NCBI GenBank assembly: GCA_963678675.1
Contig: OY783192.1
Coordinates: 35,123,250 to 35,187,249 of the forward strand
Direction of reading: 5' to 3'
Origin: Xiphydria camelus
Taxonomy: Eukaryota; Arthropoda; Insecta; Hymenoptera; Xiphydriidae
DNA length: 64,000 nt
Part shown: piece by piece, positions 13,701 to 26,200 of the stretch
Numbering within the stretch: position 1 is the stretch's first letter
How the letters are laid out: the number at the start of each line of letters is the position of its first letter
The notes under the pieces: model-generated
The model's input: only the letters and a program-made list of their open reading frames with translations
The model's database searches: none
What the model was told of the DNA's origin: nothing
Made by a program: the position numbers and the translations under genes

Positions 13701-16700
13701 TGCTTTTAACGCGGCGCTAGACCCCGTGATTTTTTTTCCTCCACAGTGGAAATAACTCGTTGCACGTATGTTTGGATAACATTTTTGCCTTTCGACAGGT
13801 GTCTTGGGTAAGGCACAGGGACATTCATCTTCTGACGGTCGGCACCGATACGTACACGTCCGACCAGAGATTCGTCGCGCTGCACTTCCCCAGAACGGAG
13901 GACTGGACCCTTCAAGTCAAGTATCCCCAGCGACGGGACTCGGGGACGTACGAGTGCCAGGTGTCGACGACACCACCCATCGGCCACTCCATGCATCTGT
14001 CGGTTGTGGGTCTGTTGCACATGCACTTTTATCTAGTCGTTGCGTTGATTTTCTCCTCCATTGTCCGCTACTCTGACGCGCAATCGCCATAAGGGTAATA
14101 ATTTTGTTAAATGCACGCTATTCCGCGTGTTTTCTGCATTTCCATTTATCAAAAATTATTAATGCTGCAATTCTTACTCCGGATTCGTTCGATTTTCACG
14201 TACTTTTATTTTCGCCTTCATTCCAGCTCGCGCAGCTTTCACTCGATAGGTATATTTATCACCCTGAGAGTTCATTTATGAGAGTGCTACTTTCTAAACG
14301 CTATTATTGTCGGCGAGGAATTGGTTCAAATAGGGATTACCGCACCGTGATAAGCTCGGAGTAAAGCGCGGGGCTATCTGGAACACTCGACTTGGCACCT
14401 AAGCTCCCGTTCTAAACCACAGGAGCCTTGGCCAACTCAGGTTAACCCCGTTTTGCCCCAAAACTGGAATAAATGGCAGACGCCAATTTTCCTTCGCCAT
14501 TATTTCCATTTATGGAGTGACCGGAAATTCTAACGCGAAAATATTCGCTCTATTCGAGGCGCGTTATTAAACGTCACTAGTGGTTAGGTGCAGTGATGAT
14601 GCATCGGTACTGATTATCCCAGAATATTCGGAAAATAATCGATCGAACGAGACGCGCTATCGAATCTATCACGATGGATGCGATTTGCAATTAGCTGGGG
14701 TACTGGTGCGGCCTCGAGCAACTTTGCCTCTGCATAATATAGGTACTCCGGCGAAATGTAAATCTATACGTTACGCATATGTGCAAGAATCGATGCATCC
14801 ATTACGCACGGATGTAGATATATGTACATACAGATGGTATTGGTTGCCTCTCGAATACCCGACGCACGTTCCATTGTGCGATGCACGTGAGAGGGCCGAC
14901 CGACCTCCACTTGGACTCCAGCTCCTCGACCTCTCGATCTCGTGCTTCGAATACCTACTGATGTTATGTTATGTTAGGATCTGCACGGAGCGTGAATGGA
15001 TATAATATGAAGGCCGTTAAACGGGTCATATTCCGAGGCATTCGTTAACTCGTGAAACAAAATGACGTCGAGAGATACCGTTTTGACTAACGAAGAACTT
15101 CCTAACTCATTTCGAGATTGCCATTTCAATACTGACTTGTGACTGCGAAAAATAGATTTGTCATATGCAATTAATTGCTTTACAGTATCTTTAATTCTGT
15201 AGATTCTTCATCAATTAAATAAATGTGTATTACGCCGCATTTTAGAGGAAAAATCGAATAGAGCCAACACGACGCCTCGATTTTCATATTCGTTCGAACA
15301 ACATTCACATACGAATCTCCAATGCTGATCGATCGGAACACGCCCTTTCCCGTCACATTATCGTATGATTGATTAAATTCAGAAATTCGCACGTGAAATT
15401 TATTCGAGCAAATTCAACAATACGAGGCTGCAGAGAGATGCTCCGCGAAAGAACTTATTTCGAGGAGCACAATTTTGAGAGAGAGAGATTAAATAATGGC
15501 AACACGTTATTATTCAAATCGGAGAATTGAATCAGTACATTTTTAGATGGAATTCCAGTTGAATCAGTTTTACCTCGCTGCACACGAGAAAATGAAATTA
15601 TACATCTGTTTCCGCGTATCTGTCTCGAACTTCCGGTCGTCACCGTAGCGACTGCTAAAGTTGCTCCGCATGCATTAGCCATTTGTCGCAAACCGTAACA
15701 GCGTTCGCATTAATTTCCACGAGACTACGATTAATTCTCTCGAAGCGTGATTCGCGCAAAACGATCCAGCTAGACTGGACAACTTTTGTATCTAACAGTC
15801 GCGTTATCCCGTAAAAATCCGCCCGAATTATCTTGGAAAATGTTTACGCTCCGAACGCGTGGTGCTCTCGAGCTTCGGTGTCCCGCCGATCCAATTCAAA
15901 ATCGGACTTTACGATCTTCCCGGACGGGTTGAACGGCGCTACGCGCTTATAGCAGCCATATACCTACGTTCCCTTCTTTATGACCGGAAACCAAAGCTGG
16001 CGCGCGGCAGCTTTCCTCGCGGTGCTTTTCGTGGCGCTGCGTTGGCTTCACCGAATCGACGTCTATAAAACTATACGGCGCAACGCTCGCGTTACTTCTG
16101 TCGGGCCTCTTCGGGCATCCGCGGCGGAACCACTATCGTCCGGAAGAGTCGATCGTTGCGAAACATTCTATACCTGTACGTCTCGAAGCAACGACGACGA
16201 TCCGCCGCTACGAAGAACTATAAATCGAACGTTTCGATTCCCTCCACACTCGCGTTCGATGCCATGAAAATTTTTGTAAAAGTGACAACACCGGGTCTTC
16301 CACCGAGATTCGAGATAAAATGCTCTTCCAAAAATAAGAAATGATTATTTGGAGAGAAATTTCAGCAGCAACGATCGACTGAACGTTTATAGATAATCAG
16401 AAATCAGCCATCGAATTTAATCCCTTTGTTGCGCGTAGCCTATTCTCGTTCCGAGGTACGTATATGTACGTATATGTACATACTGCTAGTTCCAATCCGA
16501 TTAGATCGGTCAATAGTTGTGGTTGCACATCGAACATGGAAAAACAGATGCATATTTTGAGGTTTCCCATCCTGTTTCCACAACCGACGTGCAACCGCAG
16601 ATGCCGGCCACTGCTATACGTACACATATGTATTCGAGCTCGAACTGAATGCGCGGGATCGCTCTAATCGTAACCGAACGACTATCCTTTGTGTCCAAAT

Positions 16701-18709
16701 TAGAACCAGTCACAACGATCATCGGAGGTCCGGAAATGTACATAAACAGGGGTAGCACCATGAACCTGACCTGCGTCGTGCGCCACAGCCCGGAACCACC
16801 CCCGGCCATTTACTGGACGCACAATCAGGAGGTCCTCTTTTCCAGATTTTACGTTGTCTCAGTTTTATTGGGGATTAGGGGAACCGAGTAGCGCGCGCGC
16901 GGAGGACGCGGCGGGGAGGGCAGGCGGTCGGGAGTGTAGCGTCGAAATACAGGGGTGAGGTCCGGGAGGACTCGCGGGGTGGAAGCGGGGGGCGGAACGT
17001 TTGTGCGTGCGCACGAAAAAGGGGCGATGAGGCGAGGGTCGTAGACGGAGTGATCTAGGAAAGCGATTCCGGCCGGCTTTTGATCCAATGTCTCCGCGAG
17101 ATGCGTTTCGCTAGATGAACGTGCTTCGCGGGAGGAATTTGAGGGGGCGAACGGGATCGGGGGCGCGTTCCCTTGATAAAGCGAGCTCGGAGATCATTTT
17201 GCGTGGCCGCAACGTTTTCGTATATTTTATGGGGCATTCGGATGTGTATAGATGGATGTAGATTTATATAGACGTGTATATACGCGAACGTCACTGGTAT
17301 ATCGTTGTATCCAATAACGCGAAGAGCATCGGGAACGTTGTACGTTCTCCTAAATTTCTCCACTTCGTTTGGAGACCCTCGCGCGGAGATCAGCTTGACG
17401 GGTGCGGATGAAATTGGGACGGACGGGATAGCGGACGGGCGGTTGAAGTGATCCGGGAAGGAGCTTTCGGACAGCTTTCAATCCTCTCTCGACTACAGTA
17501 CGTGCATGCGCCGGGCATTTCGCTAAACAGACCGGCAAGCGGGAAATTTGGTAGGCGGACAATTGAAATTGGGAGTATCTCCTCGATTAACGACTGCGCT
17601 CCCATAGATACGCGTATAAACCCTCGTTTCAAAACTGCCCCTCCAAATTCCTCGTGGGAAGTGCTCGTGTGAATGTACGTCGCGATAAGTTCGAGTCAGC
17701 CGTTAGTTCTCGCAAAATTGGTCACGACTATCGCGACGAAGAAAGCCAATCGCTCGTCGCGGGGGTTGGCGGGTGGTGCGGCCGGGGATGCAGGGGATCG
17801 GTGTGTTCACGGCGCTGCGCTATCCCCCGAACCGGGTCGAGGAGAATCAAGGGGCAATTCAGCGGATGAATTAACGGTACTTCTGACTCCGCAGGAAATC
17901 AATTACGACAGTCCGAGGGGCGGGGTGTCGGTTATCACGGAGAAGGGTGAGATTACCACCTCTTATCTATTGGTACAACGAGCCCAGTCAGCGGACAGCG
18001 GGGAGTACACCTGCCACCCGAGCAACGCCAATACGAAGACCGTTTTGGTCCACGTGCTCAATGGTACGTGTGCGGCGCGGACTTGTATTTTTTTTTTCTT
18101 TTCATTACGCCTCGTAATCGCAGCATCCCTCCCTTCGTCGACCCTTTTCCACCCCGCCGCTCCCGCACCCTTTCTCTAATTTCATTTCATCCATCCCCCG
18201 TATTCTTCCCGCCGCGCGTGCGGGTTCCTTCCTCTTCCGCTCCTCCTCTTTCAGATAAGCCACGCACCGGAAGCCCTTCCCGTCCCGCGGGCCAGCGTCG
18301 TCTCCTCTTCCCCCGCGATTTTTCGGGGAATCACGGAAAAGAAACGTCGCGCGCGCGCGCGCGCGGCACAGATGGCCCTTTGGTATCGCGGCAAAGTGGC
18401 GTCGTTTTACGGTTAATAAAAAAGGGACACTCCCAACGAGCTGCAATTTACATCCCACGTCAAAAAGGGACTTTCATTTGCGCACGATCGCGAGTGAAAC
18501 GAGCGGACGCGAATCCCAGGGCGCGCCGCTTCCCGAAAGAAACGGGGGAGGGGAGCGCGGATTAAATCCCGCGCGTCTGCCACACGCCTCCTCTGTTCCC
18601 AGGCGAACATCCGGCGGCCATGCAGCATGGAGGCCAGCTGAGACTGGCCAATCCACCCTTTGTGATACTGCTGGCCACCTTACTCGCCTTTTTCAACCAC
18701 CACCATTGA
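7738..18709 (+). CDS. dpr: Dpr-family two-Ig cell-surface protein, Dpr8/9/21 type, 6 exons
   Basis: Neuronal recognition protein whose Drosophila relatives bind DIP partners in synaptic pairing. Exons: 7738-7777, 8088-8254, 13799-14009, 16704-16831, 17895-18063, 18603-18709; total 822 nt, 273 residues plus TGA, all phases consistent. Residues 1-19 are a signal peptide (MRGLLLALGLLFAGPGARC). Ig1 has Cys60 and Cys122 with Trp72, followed by RHRDIHLLTVG and EDWTLQVKY, typical of Dprs. Ig2 has Cys163 and Cys222 with Trp177. N-glycosylation sequons are NVT (47) and NLT (160). STTPPIGHS, IIGGPE, YDSPRGGVS and NGEHPAAMQ point to the Dpr8/Dpr9/Dpr21 subgroup. The tail PPFVILLATLLAFF followed by HHH suggests a GPI signal rather than a cytoplasmic domain. 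The ATG has a purine at -3 and gives a clean signal peptide; nearby upstream ATGs are out of frame. Oddities: Asp replaces the usual Gly in LVGKTA before the first cysteine, and the intron 3 donor is a weak GTCTGT. Which of Dpr8, 9 or 21 is unresolved. Confidence 0.92.
10734..10774. repeat. (GA)n microsatellite in dpr intron 2
   Basis: A run of GA dinucleotides with a single interruption (AAAGAG). Such tracts bind GAGA-type factors in insects, but no function can be inferred here. Confidence 0.9.
11888..11962 (+). repeat. Left copy of a ~70-bp direct repeat flanking an AT-rich insert
   Basis: Shares GATGATAAATCACGAGG and TATTAGCGA with 13500-13572, plus weaker similarity upstream (GAAAACGAC). 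Between the copies lies about 1.5 kb of sequence that is mostly more AT-rich than its surroundings. The pair may be a tandem duplication later split by an insertion, or a duplication of the intron segment. Confidence 0.6.
13500..13572 (+). repeat. Right copy of the ~70-bp direct repeat
   Basis: Diverged partner of 11888-11962, in the same orientation and inside the same intron. It lies about 230 bp upstream of dpr exon 3, so the duplication is confined to non-coding sequence. Confidence 0.6.
14010..16703 (+). other. Intron 3 of the dpr gene
   Basis: A 2.7-kb intron between the two Ig domains. The donor is a non-consensus GTCTGT; the acceptor is CCAAATTAG. I see no coding exon or transposon terminus in it, only TATA/GTAC-rich stretches around 16450-16500. 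Confidence 0.65.
16832..17894 (+). other. Intron 4 of the dpr gene
   Basis: A 1.06-kb GC-rich intron inside the Ig2-coding region. The donor GTCCTC follows HNQE and the acceptor is TGACTCCGCAG before EINYD. I see no further exon or repeat in it. Confidence 0.65.
18064..18602 (+). other. Intron 5 of the dpr gene
   Basis: A 539-bp intron between HVLN and GEHPAAM. Donor GTACGTG, acceptor CTGTTCCCAG. It is rich in C/T runs and holds a CG-alternating stretch near 18350-18365. No exon seen. Confidence 0.7.
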
Positions 18710-19301
18710 ACAACGACTTCACACCACCCGCCATCGGCTCCGGAAAACCCGCAGAGCGACGGCGGCGGCGTCGTGCGGACCGGCGAACCGACTTTTCGAG
18801 GGGAGGTCTCCGCTGACGAGCCTGACTGACGCGCGATCGGCCGCAGGGCCGGGAGGAGGGAGGGGAGCACGGGGAGCAACGCTTTAAAACTCGCGCGAGG
18901 AGGATCGAGCTCCTCGACGAACCGGAGAATTTGAAGGGAGTGATAAGGTGGCCCTGAAAGCAGCGATAAGAGTGGTAAAGAAAGAGAGAGAGAGAGAGAG
19001 AGGTAGATTGTGCTCTAAGCGGGTAAAAGGGCTAGGGAGAAAAGAGAGAGATATATATACATATAAGTGGGAAGGTTTTTTATCGTCCCCCTCACGAAAT
19101 AACGCACACATCGCTTTTCCGCTACTCGCCGCCGTGCGTGCGCACCTCGCACACCCTCGCGCGAGCGCGCACAGCGCCCGACTCCCTTATCTCTCGGTTT
19201 CTGCGCGCCCGGACAATCTCAGATCTCATGCCCGTCCCGAAGACGGGGAGCCGGCCTACCTTACTCGGGGGGCGATATATCGCGGGCTTCATACGTGCTC
19301 T

Positions 19302-19314
19302 CCCCCCCCCCCCC
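19302..19314. repeat. Poly(C) run, 13 bases
   Basis: Uninterrupted C run, one of several long C runs in this window (also 3634-3644, 10923-10938, 25477-25492, 30879-30892; a G run at 50486-50497). Confidence 0.9.
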
Positions 19315-19739
19315 GCCCTTAGTCTCCCTCGTACGCGCGTGTACAGAGGTTACTGCGTCTGATATACAGGCGCGCGCTCGTGGGTTCCCCGCCCTAGACT
19401 CGCCGACCCCGTAATACGTATGCACATTACCGGCGGTGTCCCGGTATACGTGATCGGGCGGCAGCACCCCCGCGCTAACCGCATACAGAAACCGTAGATA
19501 AGTTTCACCGCGGGATACGCCCTTTCCACGGCGGCGCGCCCGACGCGCGCTACACGCGAGGAGCCGTCAGCGGTGGCGGTAGAGGGTTGCGGGGTGGAAG
19601 AGGGGAGAGGGCAAAACCTTTGCACGCTATCCTCGTATACTTAATAGACTCGTACACATAAATCCAGATTTAAGTGCAGTTTAGAGCGTAATGCCTGGCA
19701 TTACATTTTCCTTCCGTTAGGAAACCCTCGGCCCCTCGT

Positions 19740-19740
<1 letters not shown>

Positions 19741-19774
<34 letters not shown>
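19741..19774. repeat. (CT)n microsatellite
   Basis: Nearly pure CT dinucleotide run in the region downstream of dpr. Confidence 0.9.
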
Positions 19775-19775
<1 letters not shown>

Positions 19776-21240
19776 GCTCTCTCGGCCTAGATACACGCCT
19801 TTGAATCATCCCCGCGCCCTCGCTCCCTCTCGACCCTTCGTCGCCGTCAACGCGCTTCGCCGACTACTCTTCCACGGTTTCGTTTAAACACAGGTCGACG
19901 GAGAGTCGTTCCAAGGGGGTAAGAGAGAGGGGGGGGGGGAGGAAGCCCTTTCCTCCCCGCGGAATCGATATGATTTCGCGCGCTAATTAATCGGTTCGCT
20001 CGGAAGAGAGAAGCCTCTCTATGAGTTATATTTCTCCGGCGCGTAGTGGGCGGATGGGAAGGGGTGTTCTCGATCGCGGGGCCGCGAAACTCGGTTCGCT
20101 TCTCACACGCGTTGCGTCGTCGTCGCGCAGTGTAAGCTGTAATAACAATTTGTAAATATACCCACCACTTCGAAGATACATATACAAGGAATTAGGCTGT
20201 AAAGAGGTTTGAGGGGCGCACGGGGTGGTTGTGGGCCGGGAGAGAGCCGAGGGAGCGTCGCGAGACCGTTTCTCTAATTTTCAATTTACCGGAAACACTC
20301 GGTGGCGTGTGTTGAGTGTATAAGTGGGCGTGGTCCTTAGTTTCGATTGTCGGATTTTCCAATCCATCGCGCGCGGGGGGTACCGAAATGGTTCGGATTT
20401 CAAATCGGTTCGACGATAGGGGAAGAAGAAACTCGTGCACGCGCGAGTGTCCCTTACGCCCTTTATATCTTCACCGATCCACGTACACGTACATACGAGA
20501 GAACGTGATCGCGCGCATAGATTCGGCCGTAGCGGCTTCTATGGACGGTTATACGGATGTAGGACGACCGGCACTTCCGTTCGCCGGGCGCGAGCGACGA
20601 GGCCTCGGGCGGAGTGTTTCCGGTGGAGCCGCGGTCGCGCCGCTCCCCCCTTTTGGCTTTTTATTTCGATCGGCCCACCGCCCGACTCGGCGATTAAATG
20701 AATGTAATTTAAAAGGATACGACTATAAAGCGTATAATTATTCTAGAGGTAGGGGGTGAGTGTACCTACGTGCAACGACGCGTCTCATCGAGCGTCGTAA
20801 GCCGGGCGTATTTTTTTTAATTCTTTTTTTAACGAGCGGGCGCTCGAGCCTTCGCCCCTATATACCGCGCCGGGGGTAGTTTTCACGCACTGCCCCTGTC
20901 ACACAGCGGCGCGCGGCACGAATGGACGCAGGACTGACGCGCGTCGCCGCGCGTACGGAAATTACGAGGACGACGATCGAGGGTGAAATCGAATTCGATG
21001 AAGTAATATGAAAAATACTCTGAGATACGTACGTGTTAAAAAAAAAAAATTGAAAGAAACGAAAGAAAACCTGCCTTGTTTTTTACCCCGCCGTTCCACC
21101 CTTTTCTCTTCCCTCCCCGTAGCGCACGTATATGGCGCGAATATTGACAGATATTTACATGCGTACGTGTGTACGTATTTTTTGTTATGTGTAAAAGCGA
21201 CGTATTCGTTCTCGCGATGAATTTTCCTTCGAAACATTTG

Positions 21241-21263
21241 CCTCCTCCTCCTCCTCCTCCTCT
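21241..21263. repeat. (CCT)n trinucleotide repeat
   Basis: Seven tandem CCT units in non-coding DNA downstream of dpr. Confidence 0.85.
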
Positions 21264-21950
21264 TCACTTTCGAAACGGGCATCTTTACGAGGCACTATAC
21301 GTACTTCGCACCGAGAAGAGGAGTTCGCCGAGCCGAACGAACGTTTATTTGCTTGTCAGGGGACGTTCATAAATTAGGTTGCGCTATTAGGGGGAAATGG
21401 ATTTTTTTTACAGCGTGGCCGAGGGCGTCGAGGAAGGGTCGGGGGCTCGTTGAGCGTGACGTAATGCTATCACTTTTATTCGTTACTCGAACCAGTGCCG
21501 CCATACGATATCACGCGTATCAAATCCACCGGTTCTCGTAATTCGAAACCGCGCCGCGCGTGAATTCACTTTGCGACATCCGCCAGGATACGTCGGGCCG
21601 CGTCGGAGGGGATCGGGACACATACTTTGATATACAGATGGAAGGACTTTATATTCTTCCTTTATCGCGATATACTCTCGAAGCGTTCCGCGACAGGCTT
21701 ACGATGGATCGGAAATACGAGCAGCCAGAGGCGAAGAGGTTTCCCTGGAAGATGCAACGAGAGGAATAGTCTCGCGCGATTTCCGTCGAGGCTTCTATAA
21801 CTACATTTTACGAGCTCAGTCTTTTCGATCGAACGATATCGATGGCGTCGAGTAGTCCTCTCCTCGAGTCTTCATCTTCTCGTAAGTACGAGAACAGTTC
21901 ACGGCAGCATTACGGTACAATGTGTAGCTAAATGTAAAATATAATCCTAA

Positions 21951-21956
21951 AATAAA
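21951..21956 (+). promoter_or_regulatory. Candidate polyadenylation signal AATAAA
   Basis: AATAAA in an A/T-rich setting that follows GC-rich sequence. If dpr has a long 3' UTR this is a reasonable end. The hexamer alone is weak evidence. Confidence 0.25.
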
Positions 21957-22068
21957 TACATATACGATTACACGCATATGTGGCTCAAGCGATAAAAGAA
22001 AATGAATTACGATTTTTCTCTTGGGCGTCTCTAATTGCTTCCCATCTCATTCAAATCTCCGATATTAA

Positions 22069-22272
22069 CCCTTCTGAGGTCGCGCGATGAGCGTGGCCCC
22101 ACATTTTTTTAAAAATCGTCATAATTGCTTAACTACTTCGATTTGAACGATCACCGGCTACGTATTCCTTCATTAAAGTGTCGCGAATACGATGATTATA
22201 ATATGGCAGCTCTGCATTCATTAGAAAAATTGAAAACAATATATTAATTAAGCGTGGGCGACCTCAGAAGGG
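22069..22272. mobile_element. piggyBac-like MITE with TTAA target duplication
   Basis: A 204-bp AT-rich element with matching terminal inverted repeats CCCTTCTGAGGTCG. It is flanked on both sides by TTAA (22065-22068 and 22273-22276), the diagnostic piggyBac target. There is no coding capacity, so it must have been moved in trans. Perfect ends suggest a relatively recent insertion. Confidence 0.85.
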
Positions 22273-22854
22273 TTAAGAATGTTTTGAAAAAATACTTTTC
22301 AATAGCTCGCCATACCCTGCGCTTCCAGGTAGATGACGAAAGAGACTTTGCCGTGCCGAAGCCCTCTGACGAGTCGCGTGCATCATCGACTCTCGACAAT
22401 CGAGAAGATCCATTTCCCTCCCTCCCTCCCATCCATCTCGTCCATATCTGATCTCCAAAAGACCCGTTCCCGGGCAACTGAACGCGAAACCAACGACGCG
22501 GAGCTTGTCCGTCTCAGTCGCGCTTTCCGTCAGTGCCACTCTTCGGCCGAATTACGCTCCAATTTATCAAAGCGGGCTTCGGGCTCGCGTCGTCGAAATT
22601 ACGCGAGATTCGAAGTGCGCAGACGTCGCGACGGCGGCGCTGGACGTGTGTGCGTGTATCGCACGGACTTTTCTCGCTCTTGCCCCGCCTTGAAGGGTAT
22701 CGCGCCGAGCGGAATTGACGGCGAGCTTCGGCGAGCGGGAAGCTCGAGAGAAGAGGTACATAACTTCTGATTAGAAATATACTCTCCTTCTCGCCCCCCG
22801 TGCTCGTGTTCTCGCGAAACGATGTGTACGTTGACAAAATTGGATCAAAATGTA

Positions 22855-23227
22855 CGAGGGCAGAGTGAAATGTCCGATACTTTTCTAGTAGATGGTGGTG
22901 CGATCGCGAAGATGAGTATACGCCCCTATTTGGCGAAAAAAAAAAAGTTCTGTTCCACTACGACAATGCCCATTCGTCTGCCGTTGCAACAGCGAAATTG
23001 GTCGATTTGAAGTTCGAATTGCTGCTGCATTCACCTTATTCACCGGATTTGGCTACTTTAGAGACTTAGAAAAAAAAAGTTTACTTTTTTGGAGGGTTAA
23101 AAAAATTGGAATATCGTTCGACGAAGTCTATTGGACGGAAAGACGACTATGTTGAGAAGTAAATGAACAATTCATAAAAAAGAAAGTGTTTAATTTAAAA
23201 AGTATCGGACTTTCAACTCTGCCCTCG
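22855..23227 (+). mobile_element. Internally deleted mariner-like element
   Basis: A 373-bp element. Its left end CGAGGGCAGAGTGAAA is mirrored by the right end TTTCAACTCTGCCCTCG; similarity continues about 30 bp inward through GTCCGATACTTTT. A TA duplication flanks it (22853-22854, 23228-23229). It retains only the 3' part of a transposase reading frame, so most of the usual roughly 1.3-kb element is missing. Confidence 0.9.
22947..23069 (+). pseudogene. Remnant of mariner transposase C-terminal catalytic region
   Basis: The frame reads VLFHYDNAHSS and then LLLHSPYSPDLATLE before a TAG. These match the mariner catalytic blocks usually written as HDNARPH and HPPYSPDLAPSD, including both aspartates. 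The N-terminal DNA-binding domain and first catalytic aspartate are absent, and the frame breaks just after the second block. It cannot encode a working transposase. Confidence 0.88.
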
Positions 23228-23229
23228 TA

Positions 23230-26200
23230 TGAGTTTGAAGTCGAAGAACGGCGAAATAAATATTTAAGAAACTTCGACGAACGCTCAGTTTAAATAACTG
23301 AACGCTTAAGTGACAGCCCCGTCATTCGGGCGAATAATTTAAGGTGTGATCTGAAAACCGTAGACTTTACGAATTAATCTACCCTTTAAAATCTACGAGA
23401 ACCTGCGAGGCAGCTCATAAATGATACAAAGTACGACGATTACAGCGATATCAACGAATACAGCTCAGTTAACCGACCGAACATTGAATTCACCCGCCCT
23501 CACTTCTCACCGTCTCGCGATCCGCAGCCAATTCTTTTATCTCGCCGTACTATACGCGCCTCTCTACTCGATTAGGGCAACAGAAAAGACTCCCACGTAT
23601 CTCCGCGGCTCTTCCACCGGAATCGAGAGACGCTCCGTATGTTTCTCGGAAGAGGGGGCGACGCGTCGACGACCCCATTGTCCGTCCGAACGCGCGGAGT
23701 GACGCCGGCCCCGGCGTCGACGCGAGGGTGTGAGAAATCAATTTGAAAAAATCAGGAATATCTCTCCTTTCCCGGATTCACGGAACGCGCGATGTGGGCG
23801 GGTGAAAGCCGAGCGCTCTCGATCGTCACTCGGAAGCGTCGGGCGCGGGGAGTAAAGCGAGGAGGGTGCGGACGATGAGAGGGACGAGCGAGAGTGGGAA
23901 ACTCGGGGGGTGGAAGGGCGGGTGGCGGTAGAGAAGAGAGCAATGGGCGAATCGAGTACGATTGGTCATTAGCTAGAGCCGAGCAAGAGTCAAGGGGATT
24001 CCCCGCAAACTGGACGTCCGTGGCGGCGGGGTAGGTTACCACTGGACCGGGCGACTCCATGTTTGTCACTCACGAGGCGACAGAGCGGAGGGCTCCTTGG
24101 CGGGCGAAGAGCTGGAATTCTATACCGTGGGATGGCGGGAGGAAATTTCGCTGGCCCGGTTCGTTTCCATTGAACCGTAGATTCCCTTCACGCTTCGCTT
24201 CGCTTCTGGCTTTCAGCTTCAACGGTACGCTCCTTTTTTGTCCGGGTTTCCGCCACCCCTGCCTGACCGATACACGCGTTGTATCCCTTAAATACTTTAC
24301 TCTTCGATATTTGATTTCTATGCGCGGTGGGGTTTATCGATTTCTTTTACATCGTGTTTCTTTCTTTTTAATGTGGAAAAAGTACGGGTAAAACGGTACA
24401 GTCGTTTTCTCCACTGTGCGATACAAATTACTGGTATTTCCTTACGAGCGTGAAGCACGTTCTGCGCGTTTCACACGGGGTACCGAAGTGGATACCGTGT
24501 TGACGTACTTGCTAATTATGAAGCATTCCGCCATTCTAGTAGAATTGATAAAGGAGACCGGGGGGCTATTTGGTACGCGAGGTTAGTTGACACATCATTA
24601 ATGGCTCTCACGTACGTGCATACGTATCCACCTCCATTCGTTCACTCGCGAATGCAGGTGCGAGCAGTAATGCACTTCGCCGAGGCGAACGCTATTAGCG
24701 GGTGTAGAATGACGCGCGCCATGTGTTTGCCACGTAATCATTATTCGCTTTTCGCAGACTCATTTTTTTCACCTAAGTAGACTTTGGTTAATCTTACTTT
24801 GCTCGTCATTCTCGGAAAAAATTTTCGAAACATTGTCATTAGAGAAATGTTTCTCGTAAAGCTTCTTTCATACGCGAAGACTTTAATAAAAATATTTAAT
24901 CCTCCGATTATTTCGTTGCGATTTTGGAACCGTACAAAGACATCGTTAAAATTATTCCTTTCTCATCGGTAGACTCAGACGTAAAATGTGTACCGAGTGC
25001 GATCACCGTAAAACGTCTCAGCCTCTCCCTTTCACGCGATGAACACTCGTCCGTTTGATATTGCGCTCTTTGTCATTATTACACCGCTTCCGCGTACACG
25101 ACGAGATTTATTCCAAAAAGAGCAATAAATTAAGCATTTATCGTCATCATCGCTTCTCTCCAAAATGTTCACGAGATACTTAACGTCGCATTTATACGCT
25201 AAGAGTTCTCGTACGTGACAGCGTCAAAGGTTCGTTTCGCTCGGGGAGCAATTTAACTAATCGCCGTCCAAAATAATAACGAGGCGACAAACGAATTTCC
25301 ACGCTTTGACGAGAGCGTCCCCCTCAAAAAATTTGCGTCGAAATTACGGTTCTTGTTTTTTTCTCGCCCCTTCGAAAATAGGCGGAGACACGGGTAAGTA
25401 CATTCCGGTGTGCACACGCTGATATATAGGTACATATCAGTCGACATCTCGTTCGGTGAAAGACAAAGACCCTCTACCCCCCCCCCCCCCCCGTCATTAT
25501 TACGATTGTCGTCGTTGTCATCATCGTCAGCTCGTACATCTCGCCGATACACGAACCCCGCAACCCCGCGGCGAGAGGAGCTCCCAGAAACACGTATCGC
25601 TCGAGGCCTCCTCCGGCCGGAAGGAGGGGATTATTACGCGAGTCGCGCGGAACGCGAGCCTTTTTGCGCGGCCGTAATGGGAGGGCATCCGGCCGAACGA
25701 CACGCCCGAGCTCTCCTAATCTCTTCCGTGCTACACGAGCGGCGCGGTGTACGTTGTTAATTGAAAATCCACCGAGCGCCTCCCCGAGTACATATATACC
25801 GAAACGGTACACATATATACAGGTATTCAGGAATATCCATTACGTTGAGTGTACACATATATAAGCGAGTGGGAGGGGGTGCACGGCCAGGTGTAAGAGG
25901 AGAGCGTACGGTGATTCCGTCTTGCGAATATATCGCGGATGCCATCGATCGTATTTGCGAGACGCCCCTTCCGAAGGGGGGTGGAAAGATGTCGCCCGTA
26001 TCGTCGCATCGACGAACGGAACATCCCCTACTGATTTCATCGCGGCGGATCTCGCGGTGGGTATATTAATTTCCTTTGTTCATTCGACCCTCCCATTGGC
26101 GAGACTGTGAAAGCGACGGGAAGGGTGATTTACCCCGGTATCCCGTTATTTCCAGGGCGCGCGAAGGGAGTCAAAGCGGAAAATTGCGTTTCCACCGCGG

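Larger units (their letters stand above)
8255..13798 (+). other. Long intron 2 of the dpr gene
   Basis: A 5.5-kb intron between the exon ending GDRT and the exon starting VSWVRH. It holds a GA microsatellite (10734-10774), a 16-base C run (10923-10938), and an AT-rich block at about 12120-13500 flanked by diverged direct repeats (listed separately). No additional Ig-type exon was seen. The acceptor at 13798 has a good pyrimidine tract (TTTGCCTTTCGACAG). Confidence 0.75.
18710..21960 (+). other. Region downstream of the dpr stop; candidate long 3' UTR
   Basis: No gene seen. This GC-rich stretch follows the dpr stop codon and contains simple repeats (AG near 18980, C run 19302-19314, CT 19741-19774, CCT 21241-21263). 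The first clear AATAAA in an AU-rich setting is at 21951, so the dpr transcript could run about 3.2 kb past the stop. This is inferred; a shorter 3' UTR is equally possible. Confidence 0.35.
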
